A DNA stretch of 64,000 bases from Brenneria salicis ATCC 15712 = DSM 30166 (GTDB lineage: Bacteria; Pseudomonadota; Gammaproteobacteria; Enterobacterales; Enterobacteriaceae): NCBI RefSeq assembly GCF_003315515.1, contig NZ_QNRY01000001.1, positions 186,001 through 250,000 on the forward strand, in the 5' to 3' direction. The number at the start of each line of letters is the position of its first letter. Position 1 is the stretch's first letter. This document shows, in pieces, positions 1 through 12,898 of the stretch. The notes under the pieces were generated by a model. It ran no database searches. It worked only from the letters and a program-made list of their open reading frames with translations, and was not told where the DNA came from. A program made the translations under genes and the position numbers.

Positions 1-116
1 GGCTATACCGGAAACAAGGCGTTGATATGAAAGTCCTGCTTGGACATAAGAACCAATCAATGACCGACATGTACAACGATGACCGGGGTAAAGAATGGAT
101 AACCATTGCCGTTTAA
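1..116 (+). CDS. Tyrosine recombinase (phage-type integrase), C-terminal fragment cut by the window edge
   Basis: The frame beginning at base 3 is open from the window edge to a TAA at 114-116 and encodes about 37 residues. It contains the LLGH box followed eleven residues later by a Tyr (in MYNDDRG), which is the His and nucleophilic Tyr arrangement of the tyrosine-recombinase catalytic domain, and the tail KEWITIAV resembles P4/P2-type integrases. These enzymes cut and rejoin DNA at attachment sites of prophages and islands. The gene body lies left of the window, so whether it is intact cannot be judged. Its end only 100 bases from the 3' end of ushA suggests that an island border lies nearby. 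Confidence 0.75.
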   Translation, partial: LYRKQGVDMKVLLGHKNQSMTDMYNDDRGKEWITIAV

Positions 117-167
117 ATAGCTCAGATTATACATTGTTTTAAGAAGAATTTTGACGGAAGTAAAAAC

Positions 168-204
168 AGCGGTTTTTGCCATCATCACAGAGGCAAAAAC
201 CGCT
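168..204 (-). terminator. Factor-independent terminator of ushA
   Basis: Thirteen-base arms (168-180 and 192-204, AGCGGTTTTTGCC and its complement) surround an 11-base loop. Read on the minus strand the stem lies 12 bases after the ushA stop and runs into GTTTTTAC, so it can terminate ushA. It may also stop transcripts arriving from the integrase side. Confidence 0.75.
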
Positions 205-215
205 ATTCCTATAAG

Positions 216-1868
216 TTACTTATAAACAATCTCACCTTTCGGCGCATAGGCTTGCGCATCCAGTGGGGAATGCTTCTGGATATACTGTTTCAACACTTCG
301 GCATCGACAAAACCGGTATTTACGTAGCTGGGTAAGCTATCAATACGCGGATAGCCATCCCCGCCCATCGCGTAAAAATTCAGCGTAGCCATGCGATAAA
401 CTTTATCCGCCCGTAATGGCTCGCCTTTAATTTTAACATTTTGTACGCCTTTGCCATCGGCAATCAGGCTGACGTTAAGGAACTGCGCATAGGCGCCGGA
501 ATCGACCTGTTTATTGGCGACAACGGCCAGATATTTTTCGATTTCGCTGCCTTGCATATCCACATAAACCAGGGTGTTGGCAAAAGGCTGGACTTTCAGC
601 ACATTTTTATAGGTGATATCACCGGATTCAATGGAATCACGCACGCCGCCGCCACTCATGACCGCAAAGTCCGCGTTGGCGCGTTCAAGCTGCGCCGACA
701 ACAATACCCGCGCCAGATTGGTCTGGTGGAAACGAACCTGACTGCGATCGCCTTCCAGTTTTCCTTTGACGCTGCCGATTTTCACGTCCAGTTGCGTCTG
801 GCCCTTCTCCTGGAACGGCGTCAGCATTTTCAACATCGCGGGGTCCTGCTCGATTTCCTGCGTGTAGAAAACCCGCTCGGTTTTGCCGTCCGCCGTCTCA
901 ACGTTTTTCTTCAGGTTGATCGGAACAAGCTGGTAATGCTCCAGTTTCAATTCACCATTACGAAAGGTAAAATCCGCACGGCCGACATATTTACCCCACT
1001 CATGCGCCTGAACAATCCAGGTGCCGTTTTGACGATCCGGGGCACACGGCGTACCCGGCACATAGTTCGCCTGTTTTTTATTTTCGCCGGCCATACAAAC
1101 CGGATCTTGTGAATGACCGCCGACAATCATGTCCAGATAGCCCGCAGGCAGGCTGCGTGCCATTTCAACATCACCCGGCGCGTTGGAACCGTGATTACCG
1201 TCGTCATAATGTCCCATGTGCGTCGCGGCAATGATCACATCCGGTTTTTCCGCCCGACGCAGTTGCTCCACCACCTGTCGGGCCTCGGTCGCTGGCTGAC
1301 GAAATTCGATATCCGTAAAAAACTCAGGATTGCCCAGTTTGGCGGTATCGTCGGTTGTCAGGCCGATAACCGCAATTTTCACCCCTTGTTTATCAAACAA
1401 GGCATAAGGCTCGAACAGACGCTTATTGGTGCTCTTTTGATAAATGTTGGCGGAAAGCAACGGAAAATTGGCCCATTTCTGCTGCTGACGCAGCACGGAA
1501 AGCGGATTATCAAATTCGTGATTACCTAGCACCATCGCATCATAGCCAACCATGCTCATACCACGAAAATCAGGTTCCGCATCCTGTAAATCCGACTCAG
1601 GCACCCCGGTATTAATATCGCCGCCGGAGAGCAACAGGACACTACCGCCCTTGCCGGCGACCTCCTGACGAATTTGCTCCACCAGGGTTTTCTGCGCCGC
1701 CAGCCCATACTCGCCATACTCGTTCTGCCAGAAATGCCCGTGGTGATCGTTGGTATGCAATACCGTGATGGCATACGTTTTATCTTTTTCCCAGGCCATT
1801 GCTCCCACGGACGTTAGCGCCAGCGATACCGCAACCGCACAGCCCAGAGCTTTTATTGAAAAACGCAT
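216..1868 (-). CDS. ushA: Periplasmic UDP-sugar hydrolase / 5'-nucleotidase UshA
   Basis: A 550-residue secreted metallophosphoesterase that cleaves UDP-glucose and 5'-nucleotides in the periplasm for nucleoside salvage. I chose the ATG at 1866-1868 because it follows GGAGAT and begins a clean signal peptide (basic MRFSIK, hydrophobic core, AMA cleavage near residue 25); the open frame extends 20 codons further upstream without purpose. The N-terminal catalytic domain shows the metal motifs HTNDHHGH, GNHEFDNP, THMGHYDDG and GGHSQDPVC, and the C-terminal domain has the substrate-binding NFYAMGGDGYP segment. Length matches E. coli UshA. The usual neighbour fsr is absent, with ybaL directly divergent. 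Confidence 0.97.
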   Translation of the reverse strand: MRFSIKALGCAVAVSLALTSVGAMAWEKDKTYAITVLHTNDHHGHFWQNEYGEYGLAAQKTLVEQIRQEVAGKGGSVLLLSGGDINTGVPESDLQDAEPDFRGMSMVGYDAMVLGNHEFDNPLSVLRQQQKWANFPLLSANIYQKSTNKRLFEPYALFDKQGVKIAVIGLTTDDTAKLGNPEFFTDIEFRQPATEARQVVEQLRRAEKPDVIIAATHMGHYDDGNHGSNAPGDVEMARSLPAGYLDMIVGGHSQDPVCMAGENKKQANYVPGTPCAPDRQNGTWIVQAHEWGKYVGRADFTFRNGELKLEHYQLVPINLKKNVETADGKTERVFYTQEIEQDPAMLKMLTPFQEKGQTQLDVKIGSVKGKLEGDRSQVRFHQTNLARVLLSAQLERANADFAVMSGGGVRDSIESGDITYKNVLKVQPFANTLVYVDMQGSEIEKYLAVVANKQVDSGAYAQFLNVSLIADGKGVQNVKIKGEPLRADKVYRMATLNFYAMGGDGYPRIDSLPSYVNTGFVDAEVLKQYIQKHSPLDAQAYAPKGEIVYK

Positions 1869-2534
1869 GAAAAATCTCCCTTTATTTTTTAAATACCCAA
1901 CAGAGATGGATAAAAGAATCCGGCCCATCAGACTAGCACAGACAGCCCCAGTCCGCTGGGAAGCGGCGAAAAGGCCATGATAACGGTATTTCTCAACCGA
2001 TTCTCAGATCCAATTTAGATGATCCGCAGTCGCAGTGTCTTTCGTTGTCATGAATTCTTCCTAATATGGCGGGTTCATCAGAATAATCCATTTTCATGAC
2101 GGTTATTCGCCATTTTCTCTGGCTTTCGGCTCACCGATGACGCGGTTTTATCGAGTAAGTGAAAAAACAGCGCAGGATGTTCACCAAGATACGCGCTTTA
2201 TGGTAATAATTACGCATGTTTATCAATGCTTATCAGAAGAAACCGTGTCTAAATCTGTGTTACATTATGAATAGACGGGTAAGCTAACATTTTTCATAAA
2301 AAACCATTTTTTACCAAGCAAGATTTCTCTATATACAATAGAATTTATATATTGCCGCTGTTGCTGGCCTTGACGTCAGACAAAACCTACGAATTTATCT
2401 GCCTTTGCGCAAGCAGGGAATTCCGATGGATAGGAAGTCATTCAATCTGTTCTCATCATGTTTCGGTTGTGACGTCAGAGAAAAAAGAATAAATCCGCTC
2501 ATTCACGTTTCACCTCATGGCACAAGGAGTCGGG
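1869..2534. other. 666-bp divergent intergenic region between ushA and ybaL
   Basis: AT-rich spacer that must hold the divergent promoters of ushA and ybaL. Short open frames inside it lack ribosome-binding sites and recognisable products. I see no RNA gene, repeat or convincing operator. In E. coli the fsr gene lies in this part of the map; no fsr-like coding sequence remains here. Confidence 0.6.
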
Positions 2535-4220
2535 ATGCATGCTGCAACACCTCTAATTTCAACTATTTCCGCAGGACTGGTACTTGCCTTCCTTCTTGGT
2601 CTTCTGGCAAACCGCCTGCGCATCTCTCCTCTTGTTGGCTATCTGGTTGCCGGTGTGCTGGTCGGGCCGTTTACGCCAGGATTTGTCGCTGATACCTCGC
2701 TGGCGCCGGAGTTGGCCGAGTTAGGCGTTATTCTTTTGATGTTCGGCGTCGGTTTACACTTCTCCCTGAAAGATCTGATGGCGGTAAAATCCATCGCCAT
2801 CCCCGGCGCCATCGCGCAGATCGTCGTCGCCACGCTGCTGGGCATGGGGCTTTCCGCCATCCTGGGCTGGAGTCTGGCAAACGGTCTGGTGTTCGGTCTC
2901 TGTCTTTCCACCGCCAGTACCGTTGTCCTGTTGCGGGCGCTGGAAGAGCGGCAGTTAGTTGACAGCCAGCGCGGTCAAATCGCCATCGGCTGGCTGATTG
3001 TCGAAGATCTGGCCATGGTGCTGACGCTGGTTCTGTTGCCCGCATTTGGCGACATGGTCGGTTCGGAAAATGCTGATACCGGTAAACTGCTGCGCGATCT
3101 GGGCTGGACCATCGGTAAAGTCGTTGCCTTTATTACCCTGATGATTGTCGTCGGACGTCGTCTGGTTCCCTGGGTACTGGCGAGAAGCGCCAGTACCGGT
3201 TCCCGCGAACTGTTTACGCTGGCAGTGCTTGCCATGGCACTGGGTATCGCTTTCGGCGCGGTGAAATTGTTTGATGTCTCTTTTGCGTTGGGCGCGTTCT
3301 TCGCCGGCGTGGTGCTGAATGAATCGGAACTCAGTCAGCGGGCGGCGCACGATACGCTGCCCCTGCGTGATGCTTTCGCGGTGCTGTTCTTTGTCTCCGT
3401 CGGTATGCTGTTCGACCCGATGATCCTGATCAACGACCCGATTGCGGTATTGATTACGCTGGCGATCATTGTGTTCGGCAAGTCGGCGGCGGCCTTTATG
3501 CTGGTACGGCTATTTGGTCACTCAAAACGCACCGCGTTGACGATTTCCGCGAGCCTGGCGCAAATCGGCGAGTTTGCTTTTATTCTCGCCGGTCTCGGCA
3601 TCGCGCTTGGTCTGCTGTCGGAGGAAGGACGCAGTCTGGTGCTGGCCGGAGCAATCCTCTCCATCATGCTCAACCCGTTGATTTTTGCGCTGCTTGAACG
3701 CTATCTGGAAAAAAATGAAACCATTGAAGAACAGATTGTGGAAGAAGCGATTGAGGAAGAAAAACAGATCCCTGTCGATTTGTGCAACCATGCGCTGCTG
3801 GTCGGCTATGGTCGCGTCGGCAGTCTGATTGGCGCCAAACTGCATCAGGCTGGCTTTCCGGTCGTGGTGATTGAGAATTCCAGGGCGCGCGTCGATGCGC
3901 TGCGTGAGCAAGGCATCAAGGCCGTTCTCGGTAATGCGACGAAACCTGAAATCATGGAAATCGCCCGACTGGACTGTGCTCGCTGGCTGCTGCTCACCAT
4001 TCCCAACGGCTATGAAGCGGGAGAGATCGTGGCGGCCGCCAGGGAAAAAAGGCCGGATCTGGAGATTATTGCGCGTGCGCATTATGACGATGAAGTCAGC
4101 TATATTACAGAGCACGGCGCCGATCAGGTTGTGATGGGCGAACGTGAAATCGCCAATAGCATGATCACATTGCTGAAACTGGATGAACAACCGACAACGC
4201 CACAGGAATATCCGATCTGA
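2535..4220 (+). CDS. ybaL: Inner-membrane cation:proton antiporter, CPA2/KefB family, YbaL
   Basis: A 561-residue protein with two parts: about twelve hydrophobic helices (residues ~1-390) of the sodium/hydrogen-exchanger fold, and a cytoplasmic TrkA-N (RCK) domain starting around residue 420 with the nucleotide-binding GYGRVGSLIG motif. An acidic linker (EEQIVEEAIEEEKQ) joins them. The family exchanges K+ or Na+ for protons and is gated by nucleotide or thiol ligands; the substrate of YbaL itself is not firmly known. The ATG at 2535 follows AAGGAGT and gives the family N terminus MHAATPLIST; an upstream in-frame ATG at 2517 has no such site. It is monocistronic and ends at a terminator shared with hemH. 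Confidence 0.93.
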   Translation: MHAATPLISTISAGLVLAFLLGLLANRLRISPLVGYLVAGVLVGPFTPGFVADTSLAPELAELGVILLMFGVGLHFSLKDLMAVKSIAIPGAIAQIVVATLLGMGLSAILGWSLANGLVFGLCLSTASTVVLLRALEERQLVDSQRGQIAIGWLIVEDLAMVLTLVLLPAFGDMVGSENADTGKLLRDLGWTIGKVVAFITLMIVVGRRLVPWVLARSASTGSRELFTLAVLAMALGIAFGAVKLFDVSFALGAFFAGVVLNESELSQRAAHDTLPLRDAFAVLFFVSVGMLFDPMILINDPIAVLITLAIIVFGKSAAAFMLVRLFGHSKRTALTISASLAQIGEFAFILAGLGIALGLLSEEGRSLVLAGAILSIMLNPLIFALLERYLEKNETIEEQIVEEAIEEEKQIPVDLCNHALLVGYGRVGSLIGAKLHQAGFPVVVIENSRARVDALREQGIKAVLGNATKPEIMEIARLDCARWLLLTIPNGYEAGEIVAAAREKRPDLEIIARAHYDDEVSYITEHGADQVVMGEREIANSMITLLKLDEQPTTPQEYPI

Positions 4221-4249
4221 TTATCGAAAAGCGTAATCAATTTTTCACC

Positions 4250-4284
4250 AAAAACAAGGCGGGACTGTCCCCGCCTTGTTTTTG
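4250..4284. terminator. Bidirectional terminator between convergent ybaL and hemH
   Basis: The stem ACAAGGCGGG/CCCGCCTTGT (4254-4263 and 4270-4279) is flanked by A-runs on the left and T-runs on the right, so it can end transcription from both sides. Confidence 0.85.
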
Positions 4285-4287
4285 AGC

Positions 4288-5250
4288 TTACTCTGCTTTG
4301 GCGACCAATTGCTCAAGCATATCAATGTGTAACGGATCATCGTTCAGCGCGGGAATATAGTGAAATGCTGCGCCGCCCGCATGCAGAAATATCTCCCGGT
4401 TCTGTTCCTGAATCTCTTCCAGCGTTTCCAGACAGTCCGCGGCAAAGCCGGGACACATGATCTGAATGTGTTTAACGCCTTGCGCCGGTAACCCCTGCAA
4501 GGTTTCATCCGTATAAGGCGTCAGCCACGGCTCGCGCCCGAAACGTGATTGAAAAGTCATCATCACTTTTTCTTCAGGCAAACCTAACGCGGCGATCAAC
4601 GCATCGGTCGTCGCACGGCAACGCAGCGGATAATCATCCCCTTCAGCAGCGTAACGCTTAGGAATACCGTGGTAGGAGAGCACCAGTCGATCTGGCTCGC
4701 CATGTTCGGCAAAGGCCTGTTCCACCCGATGCTGCAACGCGGCAATATAGGCAGGGTGCTCAGCATAATCGCGAATGAAACGAATCGCGGGTAATTGTCG
4801 ATAACGGCGTAACAGTGTCGCCAGACCATCCCAAACCGCAGCCGTGGTCGAACAGGAATACTGAGGATACATCGGTATCACCACCAGTTGCGTAACACCC
4901 TGCGATAGCAGTTTATCCAGCGCCGAATGCAGGCTGGGCGAACCATAACTCATCCCCAATTCAACAGGGACCTCAGGCAGACGCGCCGCCAGCGCCTGTT
5001 GCTGGCGGCGGCTAATCACCAGCAACGGCGATCCCCCCGCCATCCAGACGGACTGGTAGAGTTTTGCCACACGCGGAGAACGGAAAGGCAGAATGACGCC
5101 GCGCAGCAGCGGCCACCATAACAGACGAGAAGTATCCACCACACGTCTGTCGCTCAGGAACTCGGCCAGATAGCGCTTTACCGCCTGCGGCGTTGGTGCA
5201 TCGGGCGTACCTAAATTCACCATTAGAACGCCGAGTTTCTCTAATCTCAT
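4288..5250 (-). CDS. hemH: Ferrochelatase
   Basis: A 320-residue enzyme, the same length as E. coli HemH, that inserts Fe2+ into protoporphyrin IX in the last step of haem synthesis at the cytoplasmic face of the inner membrane. Family landmarks are [10 protein letters not shown] near the N terminus, the LLWWPLLRG membrane-lip segment, the catalytic His in [21 protein letters not shown] with the conserved Glu, and [15 protein letters not shown] near the C terminus. The start is the ATG at 5248-5250. It lies downstream of adk in the same orientation, with an adk terminator between them, so it probably has its own promoter in the 225-bp gap. Confidence 0.97.
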   Translation of the reverse strand: MRLEKLGVLMVNLGTPDAPTPQAVKRYLAEFLSDRRVVDTSRLLWWPLLRGVILPFRSPRVAKLYQSVWMAGGSPLLVISRRQQQALAARLPEVPVELGMSYGSPSLHSALDKLLSQGVTQLVVIPMYPQYSCSTTAAVWDGLATLLRRYRQLPAIRFIRDYAEHPAYIAALQHRVEQAFAEHGEPDRLVLSYHGIPKRYAAEGDDYPLRCRATTDALIAALGLPEEKVMMTFQSRFGREPWLTPYTDETLQGLPAQGVKHIQIMCPGFAADCLETLEEIQEQNREIFLHAGGAAFHYIPALNDDPLHIDMLEQLVAKAE

Positions 5251-5423
5251 ACCTTCCCCTTAAGGCCAGCCGACTATCTATACGTTCAGCCCGCTATGCG
5301 ACATATCAGAATCTTTATTGTAGCGAAAAAAACAAACAAATACGGGTAGATAGCATGGCTAAAACCAATGTCATCAATAGAGGAAAGCGAACAAAGCGGA
5401 CGGCTGACGGACTTGTCCGCCAT

Positions 5424-5449
5424 AAAAAATGCCAGACGTTGTCCGGCAT
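5424..5449 (-). terminator. Factor-independent terminator of adk
   Basis: On the minus strand a GCCGGAC/GTCTGGC stem (5431-5448) with a short AAC loop is followed by a run of six or more T (complement of 5424-5429). It lies about 27 bases past the adk stop. Confidence 0.8.
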
Positions 5450-5475
5450 CGGAAATGTTGAGTATCGTTGCGAAA

Positions 5476-6147
<672 letters not shown>

Positions 6148-6332
6148 TTATAAAATAAATTTGAAAAGCGCTAAACCATACCATTCCAGGCGGTTATCCT
6201 CAAGGAACGGACTCGCTTCAGCTTGTCGCCAACAGGTGAAAAAGTTGGCAAATCTTAATAGCGCGATGGCGATATCGATGAGTGTAGACGAATAAGGCCT
6301 GTTCAGTGAGGTAATGCGGGAGAAGACAGGTA

Positions 6333-6371
6333 GCCGCAAGCGGCGTGTTAAGACCCCGGTAGTCCGGGGTC
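6333..6371 (-). repeat. Double-hairpin element at the htpG 3' end (copy 1 of 3)
   Basis: Reading with htpG, a strong GACCCCGG/CCGGGGTC hairpin (6352-6371) is followed by TTAACAC and a small GCCGC-TT-GCGGC hairpin (6333-6344). The same layout, including TTAACGCCGCTTGCGGC, recurs after cyoE, and a related one after yajR. The strong hairpin probably ends or stabilises the htpG transcript, although the T-run is weak. Confidence 0.6.
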
Positions 6372-6379
6372 GGGGAGCA

Positions 6380-8269
6380 TCAAGCCGTCAGCAACTGGTT
6401 CATGCGACGGATGAATTGGTTAGGATCGTCCAGCGCACCGCGTTCCGCCAATAAAGCCTGATCAAGCAGCAGTTCCACCCATTCGGCGAATCCGGCTTCA
6501 TCACTGACATCGGCAGCGCGCTTAACCAGCGGATGTTCCGGGTTAAGTTCAAAAATGTATTTCACTTCCGGGGCCTGTTGACCAGCAGCGGCAAACAGTT
6601 TCGCCATCTGCGTACTCATCTCATTAGCGTCAGTGACCACAATCGCCGGCGTATCCGTCAGACGGTGCGTCAGACGCACGTCTTTCACCCGCTCACCCAA
6701 CAGCGTTTTCACGCGATCGACAAAAGGCTCCAGCGCTTTTTCCGCTTCTTTCTGCGCATCGTTTTCTTCATCCGCCAGCTTATCCAGCGCTTCATCCGCC
6801 TTACTGACCGACTGGAATGACTTGCCATCGAACTCGGTCAGATAGCTCATCATCCATTCGTCGATACGATCAGACAGCAGCAGTACCTCAATGCCTTTCT
6901 TGCGGAAAAGTTCCAGGTGCGGGCTGCTCTTCGCGGCGGCATAGCTATCCGCCGTGATGTAATAAATTTTTTCCTGACCTTCAACCATACGGCCAACATA
7001 CTCTTCCAGCGACACCGTCTGTGCCGAGCTATCGGATTGTGTTGTCGCGAAGCGCAACAGTTTCGCGATCGCTTCACGGTTGCCGCCATCTTCAGCTGGG
7101 CCTTCTTTCAATACCAGGCCGAACTGCTGCCAGAGGGTCTGATATTTTTCGGCATCGTCTTTCGCCAGTTTTTCCAGCATCTGCAACACGCGTTTGGTCA
7201 GGGCATTTCGCAGATTCTGGGTGACGCGGCTATCCTGCAAAATTTCACGGGAAACGTTGAGCGGTAAATCATTGGAATCAATCAGACCGCGCACAAAACG
7301 CAGATAGTTCGGCATGAACTGCTCGGCGTCATCCATGATAAATACGCGCTGCACATACAGTTTCAAACCGTGTTTGTGGTCGCGGTTCCACATATCCCAC
7401 GGCGCACGGGAGGGAATATACAGCAGGCTGGTATACTCCTGCTTGCCTTCGACACGGTTGTGGCTCCAGCTTAGCGGATCAGTAAAATCGTGAGCAATGT
7501 GCTTGTAGAACTCGTTATATTCTTCGTCGCTGACTTCAGATTTGCTGCGCGTCCACAGGGCTCGCGCCTTGTTGATCTTCTCCCAACTGACGGTTGCCTC
7601 GCCGCCTTCCTCTTCACTTTCCGTGCGCGTCTCGATCTCTACCGGCAACGCAATATGGTCGGAGTATTTGCTGATGATGGAACGCACGCGCCAGTCATCA
7701 AGAAACTCATCTTCCCCTTCACGCAGGTGCAACGTAATTTCAGTACCGCGATCGTCTTTGACGATATCGGCGATGGTATAGTCTCCCTCGCCCGCCGATT
7801 CCCAGAACACGCCCTGATCGGCAGCCGCGCCAGCCGCACGCGTGCGCACCGTCACTTTATCCGCCACGATAAAGGCGGAATAAAAGCCGACGCCGAACTG
7901 ACCGATCAGTTGGCTGTCTTTAACCTGATCGGAACCCATTGATTCCAAAAAGGCTTTAGTACCGGATTTGGCGATGGTGCCCAGATTGTCAATCACCTCA
8001 TCACGGCTCATACCAATGCCGTTGTCGGAAATCGTCAGAGTGCGTTTTTCTTTATTGGTCGAAACGCGCACGCGCAAGTCACCGTCGCCGGCATACAGTT
8101 CGGGGGCTGACAGTGCGCGAAAACGTAATTTATCTGCTGCATCGGAAGCGTTGGAGATCAATTCACGCAGGAAGATTTCTTTGTTGGAATACAGCGAATG
8201 GATCATCAAATGCAGCAGTTGCTTTACTTCGGACTGGAATCCACGGGTTTCTTGGCCTTTCATACTCAT
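6380..8269 (-). CDS. htpG: Molecular chaperone HtpG (bacterial Hsp90)
   Basis: A 629-residue cytoplasmic homodimeric ATP-dependent chaperone that remodels client proteins together with DnaK. The N-terminal GHKL ATPase domain shows [19 protein letters not shown] and [11 protein letters not shown]; the middle domain includes the LNVSREILQ catalytic-loop segment; the C-terminal dimerisation domain ends [10 protein letters not shown]. The ATG at 8267-8269 is 9 bases from GAGG; a second ATG two codons on corresponds to the E. coli start and could also be used. A sigma-32 type promoter lies 52 bases upstream. Confidence 0.97.
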   Translation of the reverse strand: MSMKGQETRGFQSEVKQLLHLMIHSLYSNKEIFLRELISNASDAADKLRFRALSAPELYAGDGDLRVRVSTNKEKRTLTISDNGIGMSRDEVIDNLGTIAKSGTKAFLESMGSDQVKDSQLIGQFGVGFYSAFIVADKVTVRTRAAGAAADQGVFWESAGEGDYTIADIVKDDRGTEITLHLREGEDEFLDDWRVRSIISKYSDHIALPVEIETRTESEEEGGEATVSWEKINKARALWTRSKSEVSDEEYNEFYKHIAHDFTDPLSWSHNRVEGKQEYTSLLYIPSRAPWDMWNRDHKHGLKLYVQRVFIMDDAEQFMPNYLRFVRGLIDSNDLPLNVSREILQDSRVTQNLRNALTKRVLQMLEKLAKDDAEKYQTLWQQFGLVLKEGPAEDGGNREAIAKLLRFATTQSDSSAQTVSLEEYVGRMVEGQEKIYYITADSYAAAKSSPHLELFRKKGIEVLLLSDRIDEWMMSYLTEFDGKSFQSVSKADEALDKLADEENDAQKEAEKALEPFVDRVKTLLGERVKDVRLTHRLTDTPAIVVTDANEMSTQMAKLFAAAGQQAPEVKYIFELNPEHPLVKRAADVSDEAGFAEWVELLLDQALLAERGALDDPNQFIRRMNQLLTA

Positions 8270-8320
8270 TGTTGCTTACCTCAATCCTAATATTATTCAG
8301 GCTGATGACGATGAGCATAG

Positions 8321-8349
8321 AGATGGGGATAAGCCATGATAATTTCAAG
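8321..8349 (-). promoter_or_regulatory. Heat-shock (sigma-32) promoter of htpG
   Basis: On the minus strand CTTGAAA (complement of 8343-8349), a 14-base spacer and CCCCATCT (complement of 8321-8328) match the RpoH consensus CTTGAAA-N13/15-CCCCATNT exactly. Confidence 0.9.
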
Positions 8350-8435
8350 GGCAGAAGAAGCAAGACAATGCTAAACACGCGGAGAAATAGCGTATTCAAC
8401 CGGCAGCCAGCCGCAACGCCGACCGCCGGTTGGCT

Positions 8436-9040
8436 TTAAAACCGGAAAGGCTGACGACCGGCAAGCGAATGGGAAAGCGTGGTGCCATCCACCATTTCCA
8501 ACTCGCCTCCGACCGGCACGCCGTGCGCGATGCGGCTTGCCATCACACCGTGCTGCGCGCACAGTTCAGCTATGTAGTTGGCCGTCGCATCACCTTCCAC
8601 CGTCGGATTGGTGGCCAGAATGACTTCATTGATCGATTCGCTTTGCAGCCGCTCTTCCAGTCGGCCCAGACCAATATCATCCGGCCCAATGCCATCAAGC
8701 GGCGACAAATGTCCCATCAGCACAAAGTAACGTCCGGCGAACTGCCCGGTCTGTTCGACGGCATGAATATCCGCCGGACTTTCCACCACGCAAATCTGAC
8801 CATTTTGTCGACGGCGCGGGTTTGCACAAATGGTGCACATGTCCTGTTCGGTGAAGGTACGGCAATCGGCGCAATGGCCGATTTCAGACATCGCGCGGGT
8901 CAGCGACTGCGCCAGACGCATCCCCCCGCTTCGGTTACGCTGTAAAAGATGAAAAGCCATGCGTTGCGCCGATTTCGGCCCAACGCCCGGCAAGCAGCGC
9001 AACGCCTCCATCAGCGCTTCAAGCAGCGGACTGGTTTGCA

Positions 9041-9041
<1 letters not shown>
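8436..9041 (-). CDS. recR: Recombination mediator protein RecR
   Basis: A 201-residue protein of the RecFOR pathway that helps load RecA on gapped DNA. The order of parts matches the family: N-terminal helix-hairpin-helix ([17 protein letters not shown]), a four-cysteine zinc finger ([16 protein letters not shown] at about 57-72), and a Toprim domain ([25 protein letters not shown] then [14 protein letters not shown]). Its ATG overlaps the ybaB stop (TGATG on the coding strand), so translation is probably coupled in a dnaX-ybaB-recR operon. Confidence 0.97.
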
Positions 9042-11513
<2,472 letters not shown>

Positions 11514-11587
11514 CAATACCGCAGCAGTTGAGTTATTGAGGAGATCATGCTAACACAGCCGCGCCGCTATCGGCGAGGCTGTTATGA

Positions 11588-12136
11588 TTAATGTCCGGGG
11601 AAGTCAACCAGGCTATAGCAGTTTACGCCCATCGCTTCCAGACGTTGCGCGCCCCCCAGATCGAACAGATTAATGACGAAAGCGGCGTCGGTAACCTTGC
11701 CGCCTAACCGACGGATCAGTTTAACCGTCGCTTCAATCGTTCCGCCGGTTGCCAGCAGATCATCAATAACCAGTACGTTATCCGTGGAATTAATGGCATC
11801 ACAGTGAATTTCCAGCTTGTCAGTGCCGTATTCCAGTTCGTAGCTCTCGTTGATGGCCGGACGCGGCAATTTTCCCGGTTTGCGAACAGGAACGAACCCA
11901 ACACCCAACGCGAGCGCCACAGGCGCGCCAAACAGAAACCCGCGCGCTTCCGTTCCCACGACTTTTGTAATCCCCGCAGCACGGTAGCGATTAGTCAGCA
12001 TCTCAATGCTGGCGGCATACGCAGTGGGATCTTCCAACAGGCTGGTTACATCACGGAAAAGAATTCCCGGTTTTGGATAGTCGGGAATGCTTTTGATACT
12101 GTTTTTAATCAATTCGGGCTGCTGCGCTGTCATCAT
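11588..12136 (-). CDS. apt: Adenine phosphoribosyltransferase
   Basis: A 182-residue salvage enzyme making AMP from adenine and PRPP. The PRPP-binding loop is [13 protein letters not shown] (about 122-134), the flexible-loop region [11 protein letters not shown] and the [14 protein letters not shown] segment are typical, and the C terminus SLVDFPGH matches E. coli Apt (183 residues). Two adjacent ATGs (12136 and 12133) are possible starts. It is upstream of dnaX in the same orientation, 74 bases before the dnaX ATG, with a GC-rich hairpin between (ACAGCC/GGCTGT at about 11551-11583) that lacks a T-run, so some readthrough into dnaX is likely. Confidence 0.97.
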   Translation of the reverse strand: MMTAQQPELIKNSIKSIPDYPKPGILFRDVTSLLEDPTAYAASIEMLTNRYRAAGITKVVGTEARGFLFGAPVALALGVGFVPVRKPGKLPRPAINESYELEYGTDKLEIHCDAINSTDNVLVIDDLLATGGTIEATVKLIRRLGGKVTDAAFVINLFDLGGAQRLEAMGVNCYSLVDFPGH

Positions 12137-12342
12137 CTCGGTGCCTGATAAAACGTTCCAATCATACTATGCCTGCCCACCCCGTCTTCCTGCGCTTCAT
12201 CTTCGGATGACCCATGCAATGGCAAAAAAAGGAAATGGCGGCCTGCGCACGAAAACGGTCAAATCTAGTCAAACTGGCAGATAAAAGCAACCATACGGCG
12301 CTTCGCCAGCATGTTTTTGTGACGGGCTGACGCTAAGCGCCA

Positions 12343-12735
12343 TTAAAAATTTCTTTCAGAAATTTTTTGTTGTTTCGGATCAATAACCGGTAGACGAAGC
12401 ATAAAAGTCAGTAAAATTACCAGAATAACCAGGATCAATATTCTTACCCAATTCATTTTAACCAGCCAGAGCGAGAGCGCAAACGTGCATAAAATGACGA
12501 TAATCGCCTTCCATTTCGCCCCCGGCGGCAACGCCCGGTATTGCTGCCAATGACGTAAATAACCGCCGAACCACGAGCGGTAAAGCAGCCAATAATGAAA
12601 GCGCGGCGACGAACGGGCAAAACACCACGCCGCCAACAATAGAAACGGCGTTGTAGGCAGCAAGGGCAGCACAACGCCAAGCGTTGCCAGAATGACGGCA
12701 ATCCACCCCACTATTATCAACGCCACACGATACAT
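12343..12735 (-). CDS. ybaN: Small inner-membrane protein YbaN (DUF454)
   Basis: A 130-residue DUF454 membrane protein of unknown molecular function. Two hydrophobic helices near the N terminus (VALIIVGWIAVILATLGVVLPLLPTTP is the conserved block at about 5-30) are followed by the family signature CFARSSPRFHYWLLYRSWFGGYLRHW and two further helices at the C terminus. I chose the ATG at 12735, which has AAGGGTG just upstream; the longer frame begins with a GTG two codons earlier. It lies upstream of apt in the same direction but 206 bases away, and diverges from priC. Confidence 0.9.
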   Translation of the reverse strand: MYRVALIIVGWIAVILATLGVVLPLLPTTPFLLLAAWCFARSSPRFHYWLLYRSWFGGYLRHWQQYRALPPGAKWKAIIVILCTFALSLWLVKMNWVRILILVILVILLTFMLRLPVIDPKQQKISERNF

Positions 12736-12898
12736 ATTCACCCTTGCGCTCTAAAAACATCGGCTACGACAATCACACTTTATCACCAACTTTTCCGGCG
12801 GGTTAGTTAAGATATACTCACGCAGAATAACCACAATAACTTGTACCAGCCGATCATTGCAGGCAAGCTGGGCTATCTGCCCGGCGTAGGGGAATCAT

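Noticed and set aside
2405-2692. 95-codon frame across the ybaL start
   Set aside because: It overlaps ybaL in another frame, has Cys/Arg-rich shadow composition, and lacks a ribosome-binding site.
6148-6339. 63-codon minus-strand frame between htpG and adk
   Set aside because: No ribosome-binding site or family match; intergenic.
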